A stretch of DNA of 64,000 nt from Curvibacter sp. AEP1-3 (GCF_002163715.1 NZ_CP015698.1:1178001-1242000); one strand, 5' to 3'. Numbered from the stretch's first letter, positions 1 to 13,335 are shown. Notes: generated from the letters alone by a model not told the origin. Numbers and translations are program-made.

Positions 1-445
1 CTAACAGTTCTGTTAATTCGACACGCACGCGAGGCTCGTTACCGAATACGCCGATAGATCGGGTGAGTTCGCGTCTATGCAAAAACCACTCAGGCCCCAC
101 CAATGCACTGGGCATTTCACTGTCGTCCAGATGCTTCACCACACGGCAATCCACTAGGTGGCTCCAGGTACCACGCCATTGAACAAAACGGGGATGGAGC
201 AGCGTGACTTGGTTGTAACGCTTAGCGAGCATGGTGAGTTTGCGACCCGGCCCGGCCCAAGCATTCAAGGCCTCAACGACCGCCTTTTCACGCAAAGGCC
301 AGTCTTCAAAGTTGACATCACTCCACACCATGTGTGGCCATTTCTGGGCAGCTGCAACCGCCATGAAATCGCGGAAGCGCTGGGCAAACTCCGTGGGGCC
401 GGAAAAAGTGCCAGCGCTCAACACAGGAGGCTCATTGGTCGACAT
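1..445 (-). CDS. Hypothetical protein, 3' end beyond window edge
   Basis: A minus-strand frame opens with ATG at 445 and stays open to base 1, so only the first 148 residues are visible and the C-terminus is missing. The visible part starts MSTNEPPVLSAGTF and is soluble and rich in Trp, with no signal peptide or membrane segment. I do not recognise the family. Its ATG lies 14 bp inside the 3' end of the preceding roxA gene, so the two are probably co-transcribed and translationally coupled. Confidence 0.6.
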   Translation of the reverse strand, partial: MSTNEPPVLSAGTFSGPTEFAQRFRDFMAVAAAQKWPHMVWSDVNFEDWPLREKAVVEALNAWAGPGRKLTMLAKRYNQVTLLHPRFVQWRGTWSHLVDCRVVKHLDDSEMPSALVGPEWFLHRRELTRSIGVFGNEPRVRVELTELL

Positions 446-1562
446 GTAACCAGCCCGCATCACACCAGTCTTGCACAAGGTCCCGTGCGCCCTCACTCAG
501 ACGTTGAACCTCTTTGGCTTCCAAGTAACGCTGATCGGCCAGCCGCTTAATCAACTGCGCATCCCGTCCTGAGGCGTTGAAGCTTTCGCCATTGATGAAG
601 ACGTGATGCTCGTCGTAGAGCATGCGTGTCCGGCGATCCAAGCGGATAGCGCCATCAACATCCTGGCCCTCTCCATCAAACCAGACATTCGCTTTGGGCT
701 CACTCAGATACTCTCCCAAAGCACGTGCAACTGCCTTGGGGTCTTTGAGAGCGGCGTGCACCGCGGACTGGGCGAACTCCAGCATGGTTGCAGGTAGAGC
801 CGCATGCGCTTTTACTGCTGATTGCTTGGGATCGGCATACAAGGTCGCTGGCAACTCATCCAGAGCCTGCTCCGCGAGTCGCTGCAAAACTTCCTGCGCC
901 AACTCAGACTGCGAGGGGGAACGGAAGCCGATGGAATAAGTCATGCACTCGCCTTCGGCGATACCGTCGTGGGCATATTTCGGCGGGAGATACAGCATGT
1001 CGCCGGGCTCGAGCACAAACTCCTCTTCAGGCTCAAAGTTGGCAAGAATTTTGAGGGGCATGTCCGGCTTCAGGGACAAGTCTTTCTGGCGACCGATGCG
1101 CCAGCGGCGCCGCCCATGCGCCTGCAAGAGAAACACGTCGTAGCTGTCAAAGTGAGGGCCCACGCCGCCCTGGTCAGTGGCATAGCTGATCATGAGGTCG
1201 TCGAGGCGCGCGTCCGGCACGAAGCGGAATTGGTTGATCAAGCTGTGCACCCGTTCGTCATGCATGTCCACGCCCTGCACCAGCAAGGTCCAGCCTGCTT
1301 GCTTAAAAGGTGGCAAGGCTTTGCGTGCAAACGGTCCGTGCTTGAACTTCCATCCTGCGCCTTTGCCCGAAGCATCCTGCACCACCAGACGCGATTCCAC
1401 GTCTTCTTGTGCCGCCATCTCCAACAACTCGATGCGTTCCAACAAAGGCGCAAACCCGGGAATGGCCTGCCGGATCACCAAAGGCTTTTTGTGCCAATAG
1501 CGTTGCATGAAGGTTTCCGGGCTGATGCCGCCCAGCAGCTGGAGAGGAGTTTGAATGTTCAT
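432..1562 (-). CDS. roxA: JmjC-type ribosomal oxygenase (50S protein L16 arginine hydroxylase)
   Basis: 376 residues, close to the 373 of E. coli RoxA (YcfD). This family is Fe(II)/2-oxoglutarate dependent and hydroxylates an arginine of ribosomal protein uL16. The metal triad is visible as H137-x-D139 (motif GPHFDSYD) and H198 (KYAHDG) within a cupin core at about residues 90-210. The start at 1562 (MNIQTPLQLLGG) is chosen because the family N-terminus begins there. A longer in-frame extension would run through the divergent slyD-like gene. Only 16 bp separate this start from that of the divergent gene, so the promoters must lie inside each other's coding sequence. Confidence 0.87.
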   Translation of the reverse strand: MNIQTPLQLLGGISPETFMQRYWHKKPLVIRQAIPGFAPLLERIELLEMAAQEDVESRLVVQDASGKGAGWKFKHGPFARKALPPFKQAGWTLLVQGVDMHDERVHSLINQFRFVPDARLDDLMISYATDQGGVGPHFDSYDVFLLQAHGRRRWRIGRQKDLSLKPDMPLKILANFEPEEEFVLEPGDMLYLPPKYAHDGIAEGECMTYSIGFRSPSQSELAQEVLQRLAEQALDELPATLYADPKQSAVKAHAALPATMLEFAQSAVHAALKDPKAVARALGEYLSEPKANVWFDGEGQDVDGAIRLDRRTRMLYDEHHVFINGESFNASGRDAQLIKRLADQRYLEAKEVQRLSEGARDLVQDWCDAGWLHVDQ

Positions 1563-1578
1563 GGGACAATTCTCGCCT

Positions 1579-2112
1579 ATGGAAATCACCACACAATGCG
1601 TCGTTGCCCTGACATGGACGCTGAAAGACACTTTGGGCGAAGAGCTGGACGTTTTGGACGAGCCGGTCGAGTTTTTGTTGGGCGGCAGTGACTTGCTGCC
1701 CTCGATTGAAGCCGCCTTGCAAGGCCATGTGGCTGGCGACAAGGTCCAATTACAAATTGAACCGGATCAGGCGTTTGGCGACTTCAATGACCAGCTGATC
1801 TTTCTCGAGCCACGCACCCTGTTCCCGGCAGACTTGCAAGAGGGCCTGACCATGGAAGGCTATGCTTTACCTGAAGGCTGCAACCCGGACGCGCCCAAAG
1901 AAGCGCTCTACACCATCACCGACATCTACCCAGAGCATGTGGTGCTGGACGGCAATCACCCTCTAGCTGGCATTGCGATTCGCATCCAGATGAAGGTGGA
2001 GTCAGTGCGCGAAGCGACGGAGGAAGAAATCGGCTCCGGCACCCTCGGTACTGGTTTTTTCCGCATACAACCCTTGCACGAGCAAGGGCCCGGGAGCGGA
2101 CACCTGCACTGA
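1579..2112 (+). CDS. FKBP-type peptidyl-prolyl isomerase, SlyD-like
   Basis: 177 residues with the SlyD/FkpB layout: a short FKBP strand (residues 1-40), the conserved LLPSIEAALQGHVAGDK turn, an acidic segment ending in QAFGDFNDQL, an insert-in-flap-like domain, and a C-terminal strand. It lacks the His/Cys-rich metal-binding tail of E. coli SlyD, so nickel delivery is unlikely. It should be a cytoplasmic chaperone and prolyl isomerase. The start at 1579 (MEITTQCVV) is preferred over an upstream ATG at 1561, which lies inside the roxA start. Confidence 0.8.
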   Translation: MEITTQCVVALTWTLKDTLGEELDVLDEPVEFLLGGSDLLPSIEAALQGHVAGDKVQLQIEPDQAFGDFNDQLIFLEPRTLFPADLQEGLTMEGYALPEGCNPDAPKEALYTITDIYPEHVVLDGNHPLAGIAIRIQMKVESVREATEEEIGSGTLGTGFFRIQPLHEQGPGSGHLH

Positions 2113-2117
2113 GCCGA

Positions 2118-2564
2118 TCAAGCTTTTCCGGTAGAGCCGTAGCCACCCTCCCCGCGTTGTGACGCGGGGAACTCGGTGACAACATTGAATTGGGCTTGGA
2201 CCACGGGAACGATCATCAACTGTGCGATCCGCTCCATCGGCTCGATAGTGAACGGGACCTCACTGCGGTTCCAGGCACTCACCATCAGCTGCCCCTGGTA
2301 ATCGCTGTCGATCAGACCCACCAAGTTGCCCAACACAATGCCATGTTTGTGCCCCAAGCCGGAGCGCGGCAGGATCAAAGCGGCGTAAGCTGGGTCTTCG
2401 AGGTAGATCGCCATGCCGGTGGGCACCAGTTGCCACGCATTGGGCGCCAAGTTGAGGGGCGCATCCAGGCAAGCGCGCAGGTCCAGCCCAGCGCTGCCCG
2501 GCGTGGCGTAGGTGGGCAGATTGTTGGTCAGGCGGGGATCAATGATCTTGACGTCGATTTTCAT
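2118..2564 (-). CDS. dut: Deoxyuridine 5'-triphosphate nucleotidohydrolase
   Basis: 148 residues, normal for trimeric dUTPase, which hydrolyses dUTP to dUMP and PPi and keeps uracil out of DNA. Family motifs are present in order: [11 protein letters not shown] (21-31), PRSGLG (66-71), GLIDSDYQG (83-91, catalytic Asp near 88), ERIAQL (111-116) and the C-terminal P-loop-like [10 protein letters not shown] (137-146). It lies 9 bp downstream of coaBC on the same strand, a conserved coaBC-dut pair. It converges on the slyD-like gene with a 5-bp gap. Confidence 0.95.
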   Translation of the reverse strand: MKIDVKIIDPRLTNNLPTYATPGSAGLDLRACLDAPLNLAPNAWQLVPTGMAIYLEDPAYAALILPRSGLGHKHGIVLGNLVGLIDSDYQGQLMVSAWNRSEVPFTIEPMERIAQLMIVPVVQAQFNVVTEFPASQRGEGGYGSTGKA

Positions 2565-2573
2565 GAAATTCTT

Positions 2574-5573
<3,000 letters not shown>

Positions 5574-5574
<1 letters not shown>

Positions 5575-6428
5575 TGAAACTGTGTGGCTTCGACGTTGGT
5601 TTGGATCAACGCTTTTTCCTGATTGCTGGCACTTGTTCCATCGAAGGACTGGAAATGTCCTTAGAGGTGGCAGGCCAGTTGAAAGAGGCTTGCACTGCCT
5701 TGGGCATTCCCTTGATCTACAAAGGGTCCTTTGACAAGGCCAACCGCTCCTCGGGCACCAGCAAGCGCGGCGTTGGTATAGACGCCGGTCTAAAAATTTT
5801 GGACGAAGTGCGGCGCCAACTCCAAGTGCCTATCCTGACCGATGTGCATGACGAGTCGCATGTAGCCGAAGTCGCAAGCGTGGTGGACGTGTTGCAAACC
5901 CCCGCTTTCCTCTGCCGCCAGACGGACTTCATCCGTGCAGTCGCGCAAAGCGGCAAGCCCGTAAACATCAAGAAGGGGCAGTTCCTCGCGCCTTGGGACA
6001 TGAAGAACGTGATTGACAAGGCACGCGCGGCTGCAACAGAAGCCGGCCTTACTCCGGACCGTTTTCTGGCTTGTGAACGTGGTGTGAGTTTTGGCTACAA
6101 CAATCTGGTTGCCGACATGACCAGCCTGGCTGAAATGCGCAAATCAGGTGCCCCAGTGGTATTCGATGTGACGCATTCGGTACAAAAGCCGGGTGGTTTG
6201 GGTGGCAGCAGTGGTGGTGCGCGCGAAATGGTGCCTGTGTTGGCCCGTGCCGGAGTGGCAGCAGGTGTGGCCGGCCTCTTTATGGAAACCCACCCCCGGC
6301 CAGTGGACGCTTGGTCGGATGGTCCGAATGCCGTCCCGCTGCGTCACATGAGAACATTGTTGGAAACTTTGGTGGCGCTGGATTCCGTAACCAAAAAAAC
6401 CCCATTCCTGGAAGATGATTTCCAGTGA
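5574..6428 (+). CDS. kdsA: 3-deoxy-D-manno-octulosonate 8-phosphate synthase
   Basis: 284 residues, standard length for KdsA. It condenses arabinose 5-phosphate and phosphoenolpyruvate to Kdo-8-phosphate for lipid A-core lipopolysaccharide. Recognisable segments are [63 protein letters not shown] and the [11 protein letters not shown] block. It is translationally coupled to pyrG through TGATG and followed by eno after 61 bp. It shows the organism makes Kdo-containing lipopolysaccharide. Confidence 0.97.
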
Positions 6429-6474
6429 ACGGCTGCATGATGGAATCTGACGTTTTTTGTTTGTGTGTTTTTGA

Positions 6475-7773
<1,299 letters not shown>

Positions 7774-7796
7774 CCTCCACTGACCGAACCACTGCC

Positions 7797-8072
7797 ATGG
7801 GTAACCGTTGGGTCCCTGCCGTGCTCATCGCACTACTGCTGATCCTGCACGGACAGCTGTGGTTCGGTCGTGGAAGCATTCCGAATGTTTCCAAACTAAC
7901 TAGGCAACTGGAAGAGCAAAAGCAACGGAATGCCCAAGCTTCGCAGGCCAACGAGCGTCTGGAAGCTGAAATCCATGACCTGAAAGAGGGCCTGGAAATC
8001 GTGGAAGAGAAAGCACGCTCCGAACTGGGAATGGTGAAGGCGAACGAAATTTACGTTCAGATCGCCCGCTAG
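7797..8072 (+). CDS. ftsB: Cell division protein FtsB (septum formation initiator)
   Basis: 91 residues. A single membrane segment at about residues 4-21 is followed by a coiled coil (about 29-75) with ERLEAEIHDLKEG. This matches FtsB, a bitopic inner-membrane protein that pairs with FtsL and FtsQ at the division septum. Position directly after eno is conserved in proteobacteria. The C-terminal GMVKANEIYVQI block resembles the family's conserved end. Confidence 0.93.
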   Translation: MGNRWVPAVLIALLLILHGQLWFGRGSIPNVSKLTRQLEEQKQRNAQASQANERLEAEIHDLKEGLEIVEEKARSELGMVKANEIYVQIAR

Positions 8073-8086
8073 AGCCTGAGCATCCG

Positions 8087-8710
8087 ATGAAAATCGCGAT
8101 TCTGGGTGCGGAATCAACTGGCAAGAGCACCCTGTGCCACGCGTTGGCGGCAAGCATGCGTGAAGCAGGCAGCGATGTCGTCGTCGTTGATGAGTATTTG
8201 CGGGAGTGGTGTGCCACCATGATGCGCACGCCTCAGCCTCACGAGCAGGCAGTCATTGCGCGGACGCAAACTCAGCGCATTGATGCTTTGCAAAGTGCCA
8301 CGGTGATTGCCGACACCACCGCACTCATGACTGCCATTTACAGCGACATACTCTTTCAAGACCCCGGCCTCTACCCCTTCGGCATTGAGGATCTACGGAG
8401 CTTTCATCACGTATTGGTGACCGCTACGGACCTACCATGGGTCGCGGACAGCTTTTTTCGAGACAGCCCTCACGGGCAACAAGCCATCCATCTGAGGCTG
8501 CAGGCAGTGCTCAGGGACCATGGAATAGCTTACTCAATGGTCTATGGGAGCGGCGGACAGCGCACCCGGGCGGCACTTGCTTTGATCATGCCATCACAAT
8601 TCAGCTCTAACGCGGATTCAGAGACCTACAACCGCTGGATGGCCCGATGTGAAAAATGCTCGGACGCCCGTTGCGAGCACAGCCTTTTCCGCGAGCTCAC
8701 AGTCCGTTAG
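8087..8710 (+). CDS. NadR-type P-loop kinase / AAA family ATP-binding protein
   Basis: 207 residues with a Walker A loop GAESTGKST (7-15), a VVDEYLREW segment and an IADTTALMTAIYSD segment. This is the pattern of the kinase domain of NadR (nicotinamide riboside kinase) and the AAA_28 family. No NMN adenylyltransferase domain is present, so it is a stand-alone kinase-like protein whose substrate I cannot assign. The C-terminus carries a cysteine cluster C-x2-C-x4-C-x-H near residues 191-200 that could bind a metal; this is unusual for NadR. It starts 14 bp after ftsB and overlaps convergent hslO by 4 bp. Confidence 0.65.
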   Translation: MKIAILGAESTGKSTLCHALAASMREAGSDVVVVDEYLREWCATMMRTPQPHEQAVIARTQTQRIDALQSATVIADTTALMTAIYSDILFQDPGLYPFGIEDLRSFHHVLVTATDLPWVADSFFRDSPHGQQAIHLRLQAVLRDHGIAYSMVYGSGGQRTRAALALIMPSQFSSNADSETYNRWMARCEKCSDARCEHSLFRELTVR

Positions 8711-9696
8711 TGCGTCCCTGAATTGCCCTGTTGCAGCAGGACCGCGTCCGTAAACAACTGGGCTGCATCTACAGGGTCAAACCGGTACTGCACGCCACAA
8801 AATTCGCATCCCACTTCAATGTCGCTGCGTTCCGTCAGAATGCTCTCGGCCTCTTCTCGACCTAGGCTGACGATCATTTTTCCAACACGCTCGCGGCTGC
8901 AGTTGCATTGAAATTTCGGCCCTGTCTCGCCCATGAGTGGTTCGAAACGGGTTAACGGCTCTTCCCAGTACAAGCGGCGCAGCACGGTATCCACGTCGAG
9001 CTGCAATAGCTCTTCGGCTTTCAGACTTTTGGCCAGTATGGCGATGCGGTTGTAGTGCTCATTCAGACCAATCTGGTCTTCGTTTTCTCGCGAAACCATG
9101 CTACCCGCCAGGTTCCCCGCCCCCTCCAAGGGAAGGCGCTGAATCAGCAATCCAGCTGCTACTTTGTCGTCGGCCGCCAGCACCAATGTAGTGTCCAACT
9201 GCTCACTCTGAAGCATGTAATGCTCCAGAACCTCACTGATACGCTCCAAAGGAGCACCTGCGTCGTCAAACAAGGGAACTACACCTTGATAGGGTTGTTG
9301 CCCCGGGAACTTCGTCTTGGGGTCCAGCGTAATCGCACATCGGCCCTTGTTGGTGGCGTTTACCATCTGGCTCAAGGGGGTGCCATTCGGCACTTCGCCC
9401 ACCACCGTGGCAGTAGACCGGAGACTGAAATCAGGCTGCACTTCGGTGACCGCCAACTTGACCGGTCCATCGCCAAAAATCTGTAGCACCAATGCACCAT
9501 CGAACTTGATATTCGATTGCATCAAAGCTGCTGCGGCTGTAATTTCACCTAGGAGAGACTGAACCTCTGCCGGGTAGGGACCATGCTCGGAATTAGATGC
9601 ACGTCGGCGCAAAATTTCCTGCCAGGAATCCGTCAAGCGGACAATCGCACCACGCACCGGCAACCCATCGAACAAAAACTTGTGCAACTCTGACAT
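8707..9696 (-). CDS. hslO: Redox-regulated chaperone Hsp33
   Basis: 329 residues. This cytoplasmic holdase is activated by oxidative unfolding. The zinc-binding redox switch is intact: C264-x-C266 (FQCNCS) and C297-x2-C300 (GCEFC). The N-terminal substrate-binding domain covers about residues 1-245. The start MSELHKFLFDGLPVRG at 9696 matches the family. A terminator for the upstream carbonic anhydrase gene lies just before it, so hslO probably has its own promoter in a very short space or depends on read-through. Confidence 0.95.
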   Translation of the reverse strand: MSELHKFLFDGLPVRGAIVRLTDSWQEILRRRASNSEHGPYPAEVQSLLGEITAAAALMQSNIKFDGALVLQIFGDGPVKLAVTEVQPDFSLRSTATVVGEVPNGTPLSQMVNATNKGRCAITLDPKTKFPGQQPYQGVVPLFDDAGAPLERISEVLEHYMLQSEQLDTTLVLAADDKVAAGLLIQRLPLEGAGNLAGSMVSRENEDQIGLNEHYNRIAILAKSLKAEELLQLDVDTVLRRLYWEEPLTRFEPLMGETGPKFQCNCSRERVGKMIVSLGREEAESILTERSDIEVGCEFCGVQYRFDPVDAAQLFTDAVLLQQGNSGTH

Positions 9697-9707
9697 GCAC
9701 ACTCTCC

Positions 9708-9731
9708 AAAAAAATAGGCCCCTTTCGGGGC
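9708..9731 (-). terminator. Rho-independent terminator after the gamma carbonic anhydrase gene
   Basis: On the minus strand a GCCCC-GAAA-GGGGC hairpin (stem bases 9718-9722 and 9727-9731) is followed by CTA and seven T residues (9708-9714). It begins six bases after the carbonic anhydrase stop codon, and its T-tract ends 11 bp before the hslO start. Confidence 0.7.
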
Positions 9732-9736
9732 GAAAA

Positions 9737-10261
9737 TTAGGCGATCTTTTTGAGGCCTGACCTGAATCGATGAGCGTTGGCCACATAGTGACGCGCACTG
9801 GCAAGCAAGCCTTGCTTCTGTTCCTCGGTCAACTCCCGCACCGCTTTGGCCGGGCTGCCGATGATCATGCTGCCATCCGGAAACTCCTTGCCCTCGGTCA
9901 CCAGCGCGCCGGCACCGACCAGGCACCCCTTGCCGATACGTGCGCCATTCAGGACGATGGCACCGATTCCAATCAAGGAACCATCACCAATGGTGCATCC
10001 ATGGAGCATGACCTGATGCCCCACCGTCACGTTCTCGCCAATCGTCAACGGCTTGCCGATATCCGCATGCAACACACTCGCGTCTTGGATATTGGTACCG
10101 GCTCCGATCCGGATGGTCTCGGTATCGCCACGAACGACTGCTCCAAACCATATGCTGGCATCTGTGCCGATTTCAACAGCGCCCATCACTTCAGCGCTAT
10201 CAGCTACCCAAGCCCCCACATCCAATTTAGGAGCCACACCATCCAATTCAAACACTGCCAT
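9737..10261 (-). CDS. Gamma-class carbonic anhydrase family protein
   Basis: 174 residues forming a left-handed beta helix of hexapeptide repeats ([16 protein letters not shown] and following). The three zinc ligands of gamma carbonic anhydrases are in place at H65 (VLHAD), H82 (VGHQV) and H87 (LHGCT). Relatives in E. coli are YrdA and CaiE, several of which have weak or no proven CO2 hydration activity. It is divergent from the DUF455 gene with 37 bp between starts and is followed by a clear terminator. Confidence 0.88.
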   Translation of the reverse strand: MAVFELDGVAPKLDVGAWVADSAEVMGAVEIGTDASIWFGAVVRGDTETIRIGAGTNIQDASVLHADIGKPLTIGENVTVGHQVMLHGCTIGDGSLIGIGAIVLNGARIGKGCLVGAGALVTEGKEFPDGSMIIGSPAKAVRELTEEQKQGLLASARHYVANAHRFRSGLKKIA

Positions 10262-10298
10262 CGCTGTCCCTCAGGCCGTCAAAACTAGAATTGTAAAG

Positions 10299-11126
10299 AT
10301 GGAACTCCGAGAACGGGCTTTGTCAGCCTTCAAGACCTCATCACCCCGCAGCAAGGTGGAGGCAACTTTGGCCATTGGACCTTTGTTGAAAGAGGGAAAG
10401 CTCGACTGCGAACGGCTTCTTTTTCATGATGCCGGCCCGGGCCGGCCTGACCTGCCTATCTTGGTTGAGCCTAAAGAGGTGCCCCGGCGCTCCCCTTTTA
10501 CTGCTGCAGGTCACGCTGCCTTGATGCACTCCATCGCCCATATTGAGTTCAACGCCATTGATCTGGCACTGGATTGCGTGTGGCGCTACGCCGGAATGCC
10601 TGAAGCTTTCTACAGGGACTGGCTGTTGGTTGCCACTGAAGAAGCCAAGCACTTCATGCTGCTCGAGGAACACCTGAGTACACAAGGCTATCGCTACGGC
10701 GACTTTCCTGCCCACACAGGGCTGTGGACGATGTGCGCCAACACAGCTGACGATATCGTTGCCCGCATGGCCTTGGTGCCTCGAACCATGGAAGCGCGCG
10801 GGCTGGATGCAACACCCCTGATTCAAGCCAAGCTCACCAAAGTTGGCAGTCCAGCAGCATTGGAGGCTCAAGCGATCCTGCAAGTCATCCTCACCGAGGA
10901 AGTGGGACATGTCGCCGCAGGGAATCGCTGGTACCACTGGCTGTGTGCCCGGCATGAGTTAGACCCTGCTGCGTTTTATGCCTTGGCCGCGATTCAATAC
11001 GCGGCTCCCCGGCCCAAGCCGCCCTTTAACTACGCCGCCAGACTGGCTGCCGGCTTCAGCCCCCAAGAGTTGGAGAAGCTGGATTCTGACGCTGGTCTCA
11101 AGGAGATTGCCGCCCATTCAACCTAG
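10299..11126 (+). CDS. DUF455 ferritin-like protein
   Basis: 275 residues. Repeated Glu/His motifs of a ferritin-like diiron bundle are visible: HIEFNAIDLALD (81-92), TEEAKHFMLLEEH (113-125) and TEEVGHVAAGNRW (199-211). These give plausible ligands E83, E115, H118, E201 and H204. The family resembles MiaE-like and rubrerythrin-like folds, but no reaction is established that I know of. The start at 10299 is the first Met after the divergent carbonic anhydrase start. Confidence 0.75.
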   Translation: MELRERALSAFKTSSPRSKVEATLAIGPLLKEGKLDCERLLFHDAGPGRPDLPILVEPKEVPRRSPFTAAGHAALMHSIAHIEFNAIDLALDCVWRYAGMPEAFYRDWLLVATEEAKHFMLLEEHLSTQGYRYGDFPAHTGLWTMCANTADDIVARMALVPRTMEARGLDATPLIQAKLTKVGSPAALEAQAILQVILTEEVGHVAAGNRWYHWLCARHELDPAAFYALAAIQYAAPRPKPPFNYAARLAAGFSPQELEKLDSDAGLKEIAAHST

Positions 11127-11169
11127 AATGACCTGAGGCAACCTCATCCACCGGATTAGCGATTCACTG

Positions 11170-12420
11170 ATGTCCACCGATCACCCACAAACTCCGGAAC
11201 CCACCTCGTCCGCTATCTCGATGGCCCGGCAAGCCATCGTCAATGACTCGGGCTCCATCATGGGGTATGAGCTATTTGACCGAAGTGTCAAAGCTGACGC
11301 ACACACCGCCTCCTCCGATGCGCAGATGCTCTTCAATTTGCTGTCGTTGGCCGAAGGGGAGACGCTGATCGGCAAAACGCTGCTGTTCGTCAATTGCACG
11401 CACGATAGCCTTGCAGGGGGCCACTTGGACCTCGTGGCGCCGGAACATGTAGTGCTGGAAATTCCTTCCTTGCCCGCCTCGCAAGTGGAGCTGATCGCCT
11501 TGCGTCTTCCCACCTTGCAAGCCATCCATGCACGGGGCTTCAAGCTGGCGTTCGACTATTCGGTGTTGACCCGCTCGTACGAAGACTGGTTGCCTTTCGC
11601 TTCCTATATCAAGTTTGATGTCAGCATTCTCAAGCCACCTTCACTGGCGTCTTTTGTTCAACTTGCGCAAGTCAAGACCAAAGCCAAGTTGATTGCAGAG
11701 AAAGTTGAAACTGAAATCCAGTACAAGCAACTCAAGGACTTGGGTGTAGGCCTGTTTCAGGGTTACTGGTTCGCACAACCAACCATCATCGAAGGCCAAA
11801 CACTGCGCCCCAGCCAGGCCGCCATCCTCCAGCTCATCAATCTCGTTCGCAAGCAAGCCAGTACAGCAGAGATTGAAGAAGTCCTCAAGCGAGATCCGAC
11901 CCTGTCCTTCAACCTGTTGAGATTCATCAATTCAGCGGGATTCGGCTTGCGGACCGAAGTCACATCCTTCAAACACGCGGTGATGCTGCTGGGGCTCAAA
12001 AAGCTCTTCAAATGGGCGGCTCTGTTGATGACGACCTCGACTGGTGGCGGCGTGGCACCGGCGGTGGGCACTACCGCTGTGGTTCGTGGCCGACTGATGG
12101 AATTGCTTGCCGCCGAAGCTTTGCCCCCCGAGGAATGCGATCATGCATTTGTCATCGGTGTCTTCTCCTTGCTGGACAGCTTGCTGGGCATGCCGATGCC
12201 TGCAGCTCTGGCAAACCTGTCCTTGCCCAACTCCGTAACCCATGCCTTGCTTTACCAAACAGGTCCGTTAGCCGACTACTTAAAGCTCACACTGGCCTGT
12301 GAGAACGGTGACGATGAAGCTTTCGCCAAAGCGGCCCAGGCATTGCAATTGACCGAAAAGCAAATTAATTGGGCCCATCTCCAAGCGTTGGCTTGGGCGG
12401 AAACGCTAGGGCAAGAATAA
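11170..12420 (+). CDS. EAL-HDOD signalling protein with degenerate EAL domain
   Basis: 416 residues. The N-terminal half (about 18-210) is EAL-like but has GYEL in place of the EAL signature, lacks the catalytic acidic DDFG motif (it reads LAFDYSVL) and retains GYWFAQP, so c-di-GMP hydrolysis is unlikely. The C-terminal half (about 215-390) is an HDOD domain (LINLVRKQAS, DPTLSFNLLRFINSA, SFKHAVMLLGLKKL). This is the YuxH/CdgJ architecture, which usually acts through protein contacts in motility and surface behaviour. It converges on xerD. Confidence 0.85.
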   Translation: MSTDHPQTPEPTSSAISMARQAIVNDSGSIMGYELFDRSVKADAHTASSDAQMLFNLLSLAEGETLIGKTLLFVNCTHDSLAGGHLDLVAPEHVVLEIPSLPASQVELIALRLPTLQAIHARGFKLAFDYSVLTRSYEDWLPFASYIKFDVSILKPPSLASFVQLAQVKTKAKLIAEKVETEIQYKQLKDLGVGLFQGYWFAQPTIIEGQTLRPSQAAILQLINLVRKQASTAEIEEVLKRDPTLSFNLLRFINSAGFGLRTEVTSFKHAVMLLGLKKLFKWAALLMTTSTGGGVAPAVGTTAVVRGRLMELLAAEALPPEECDHAFVIGVFSLLDSLLGMPMPAALANLSLPNSVTHALLYQTGPLADYLKLTLACENGDDEAFAKAAQALQLTEKQINWAHLQALAWAETLGQE

Positions 12421-12429
12421 GCGACGGAG

Positions 12430-13323
12430 TTAGCCCCTCGGATGGTGCTGTGCGTGCAGCGAGGCCAAGCGGTCCCGGGCAATGTGTGTGTAAATGGTGG
12501 TCGTAGAGATATCAGCATGCCCCAGAAGCATCTGCACCGAACGCAAGTCTGCTCCATGGTTCAAAAGGTGCGTCGCAAAAGCATGGCGCAGGGTGTGCGG
12601 TGACAGCGGCACCCGAATACCGGCCTGCAGAGCGTAGCGCTTGACCAGACCCCAGAACATGATGCGAGACATGGCTGTACCGGATTTGGAGCCCCGCACT
12701 GTCACAAAAACATCTGCGCTTTGCTTAGCGGCAAGCAACTCCGCCCGGGGACCAGCCAGATAGCGACTCAGCCAGAGGCCGGCGACTTCGCCAAAGGGCA
12801 CCAAGCGCTCTTTGGAACCTTTGCCGGTCACCCGCAACACGCCTTCGTTCAGGCCCAGTTGCACCATCCTCAAAGTCACCAATTCACTCACGCGCAGGCC
12901 GCTGGCGTAGAGGAGCTCCAACATGGCTTTATCCCGAATACCCAAGGCCTCGTTGGTGTCTGGAGCATTCAACAGCGCTTCAACCTGTGCCTCCGTCAAG
13001 GTCTTGGGTACGCGCAGGGCTTGTTTGGCGGCTTGCAACTTCAAGGTCGGATCTTGGGCGATGTGCCCTTCCCGCAATGCCCAACGAAAGAACCGTTTGA
13101 GAACCGTCAGCCGGCGATTTGCGGTTGTGGCTTTCGTCTCGGCATGCCGTGCCGCGAAATAAGCTTGCAGGTCATGCTCCTGAGCGCCATACAAGGGCTT
13201 TGGTGTCAAATGTCCCGCAAAAAGGGTCAGGTCACGCCGGTAAGCCTGCAACGTGTTTTTGGAGAGCCCCTCCTCCAGCCACAGGGCATCAATGAATGCA
13301 TCCACTGATGCCGTGTCACTCAC
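12430..13323 (-). CDS. xerD: Site-specific tyrosine recombinase XerD
   Basis: 297 residues from a GTG start at 13323, chosen because a GGAG lies 7 bases upstream. A TTG one codon earlier is possible. The protein resolves chromosome dimers at dif with XerC and FtsK. The N-terminal SAM-like core-binding domain (1-95) is followed by the catalytic domain with the full set R144, K168, H243, R246, H269 and Y278 (nucleophile in TTTIYTHI). No integrase-type mobile features surround it, supporting a housekeeping role. Confidence 0.93.
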   Translation of the reverse strand: MSDTASVDAFIDALWLEEGLSKNTLQAYRRDLTLFAGHLTPKPLYGAQEHDLQAYFAARHAETKATTANRRLTVLKRFFRWALREGHIAQDPTLKLQAAKQALRVPKTLTEAQVEALLNAPDTNEALGIRDKAMLELLYASGLRVSELVTLRMVQLGLNEGVLRVTGKGSKERLVPFGEVAGLWLSRYLAGPRAELLAAKQSADVFVTVRGSKSGTAMSRIMFWGLVKRYALQAGIRVPLSPHTLRHAFATHLLNHGADLRSVQMLLGHADISTTTIYTHIARDRLASLHAQHHPRG

Positions 13324-13335
13324 CAAATGGCTCCA

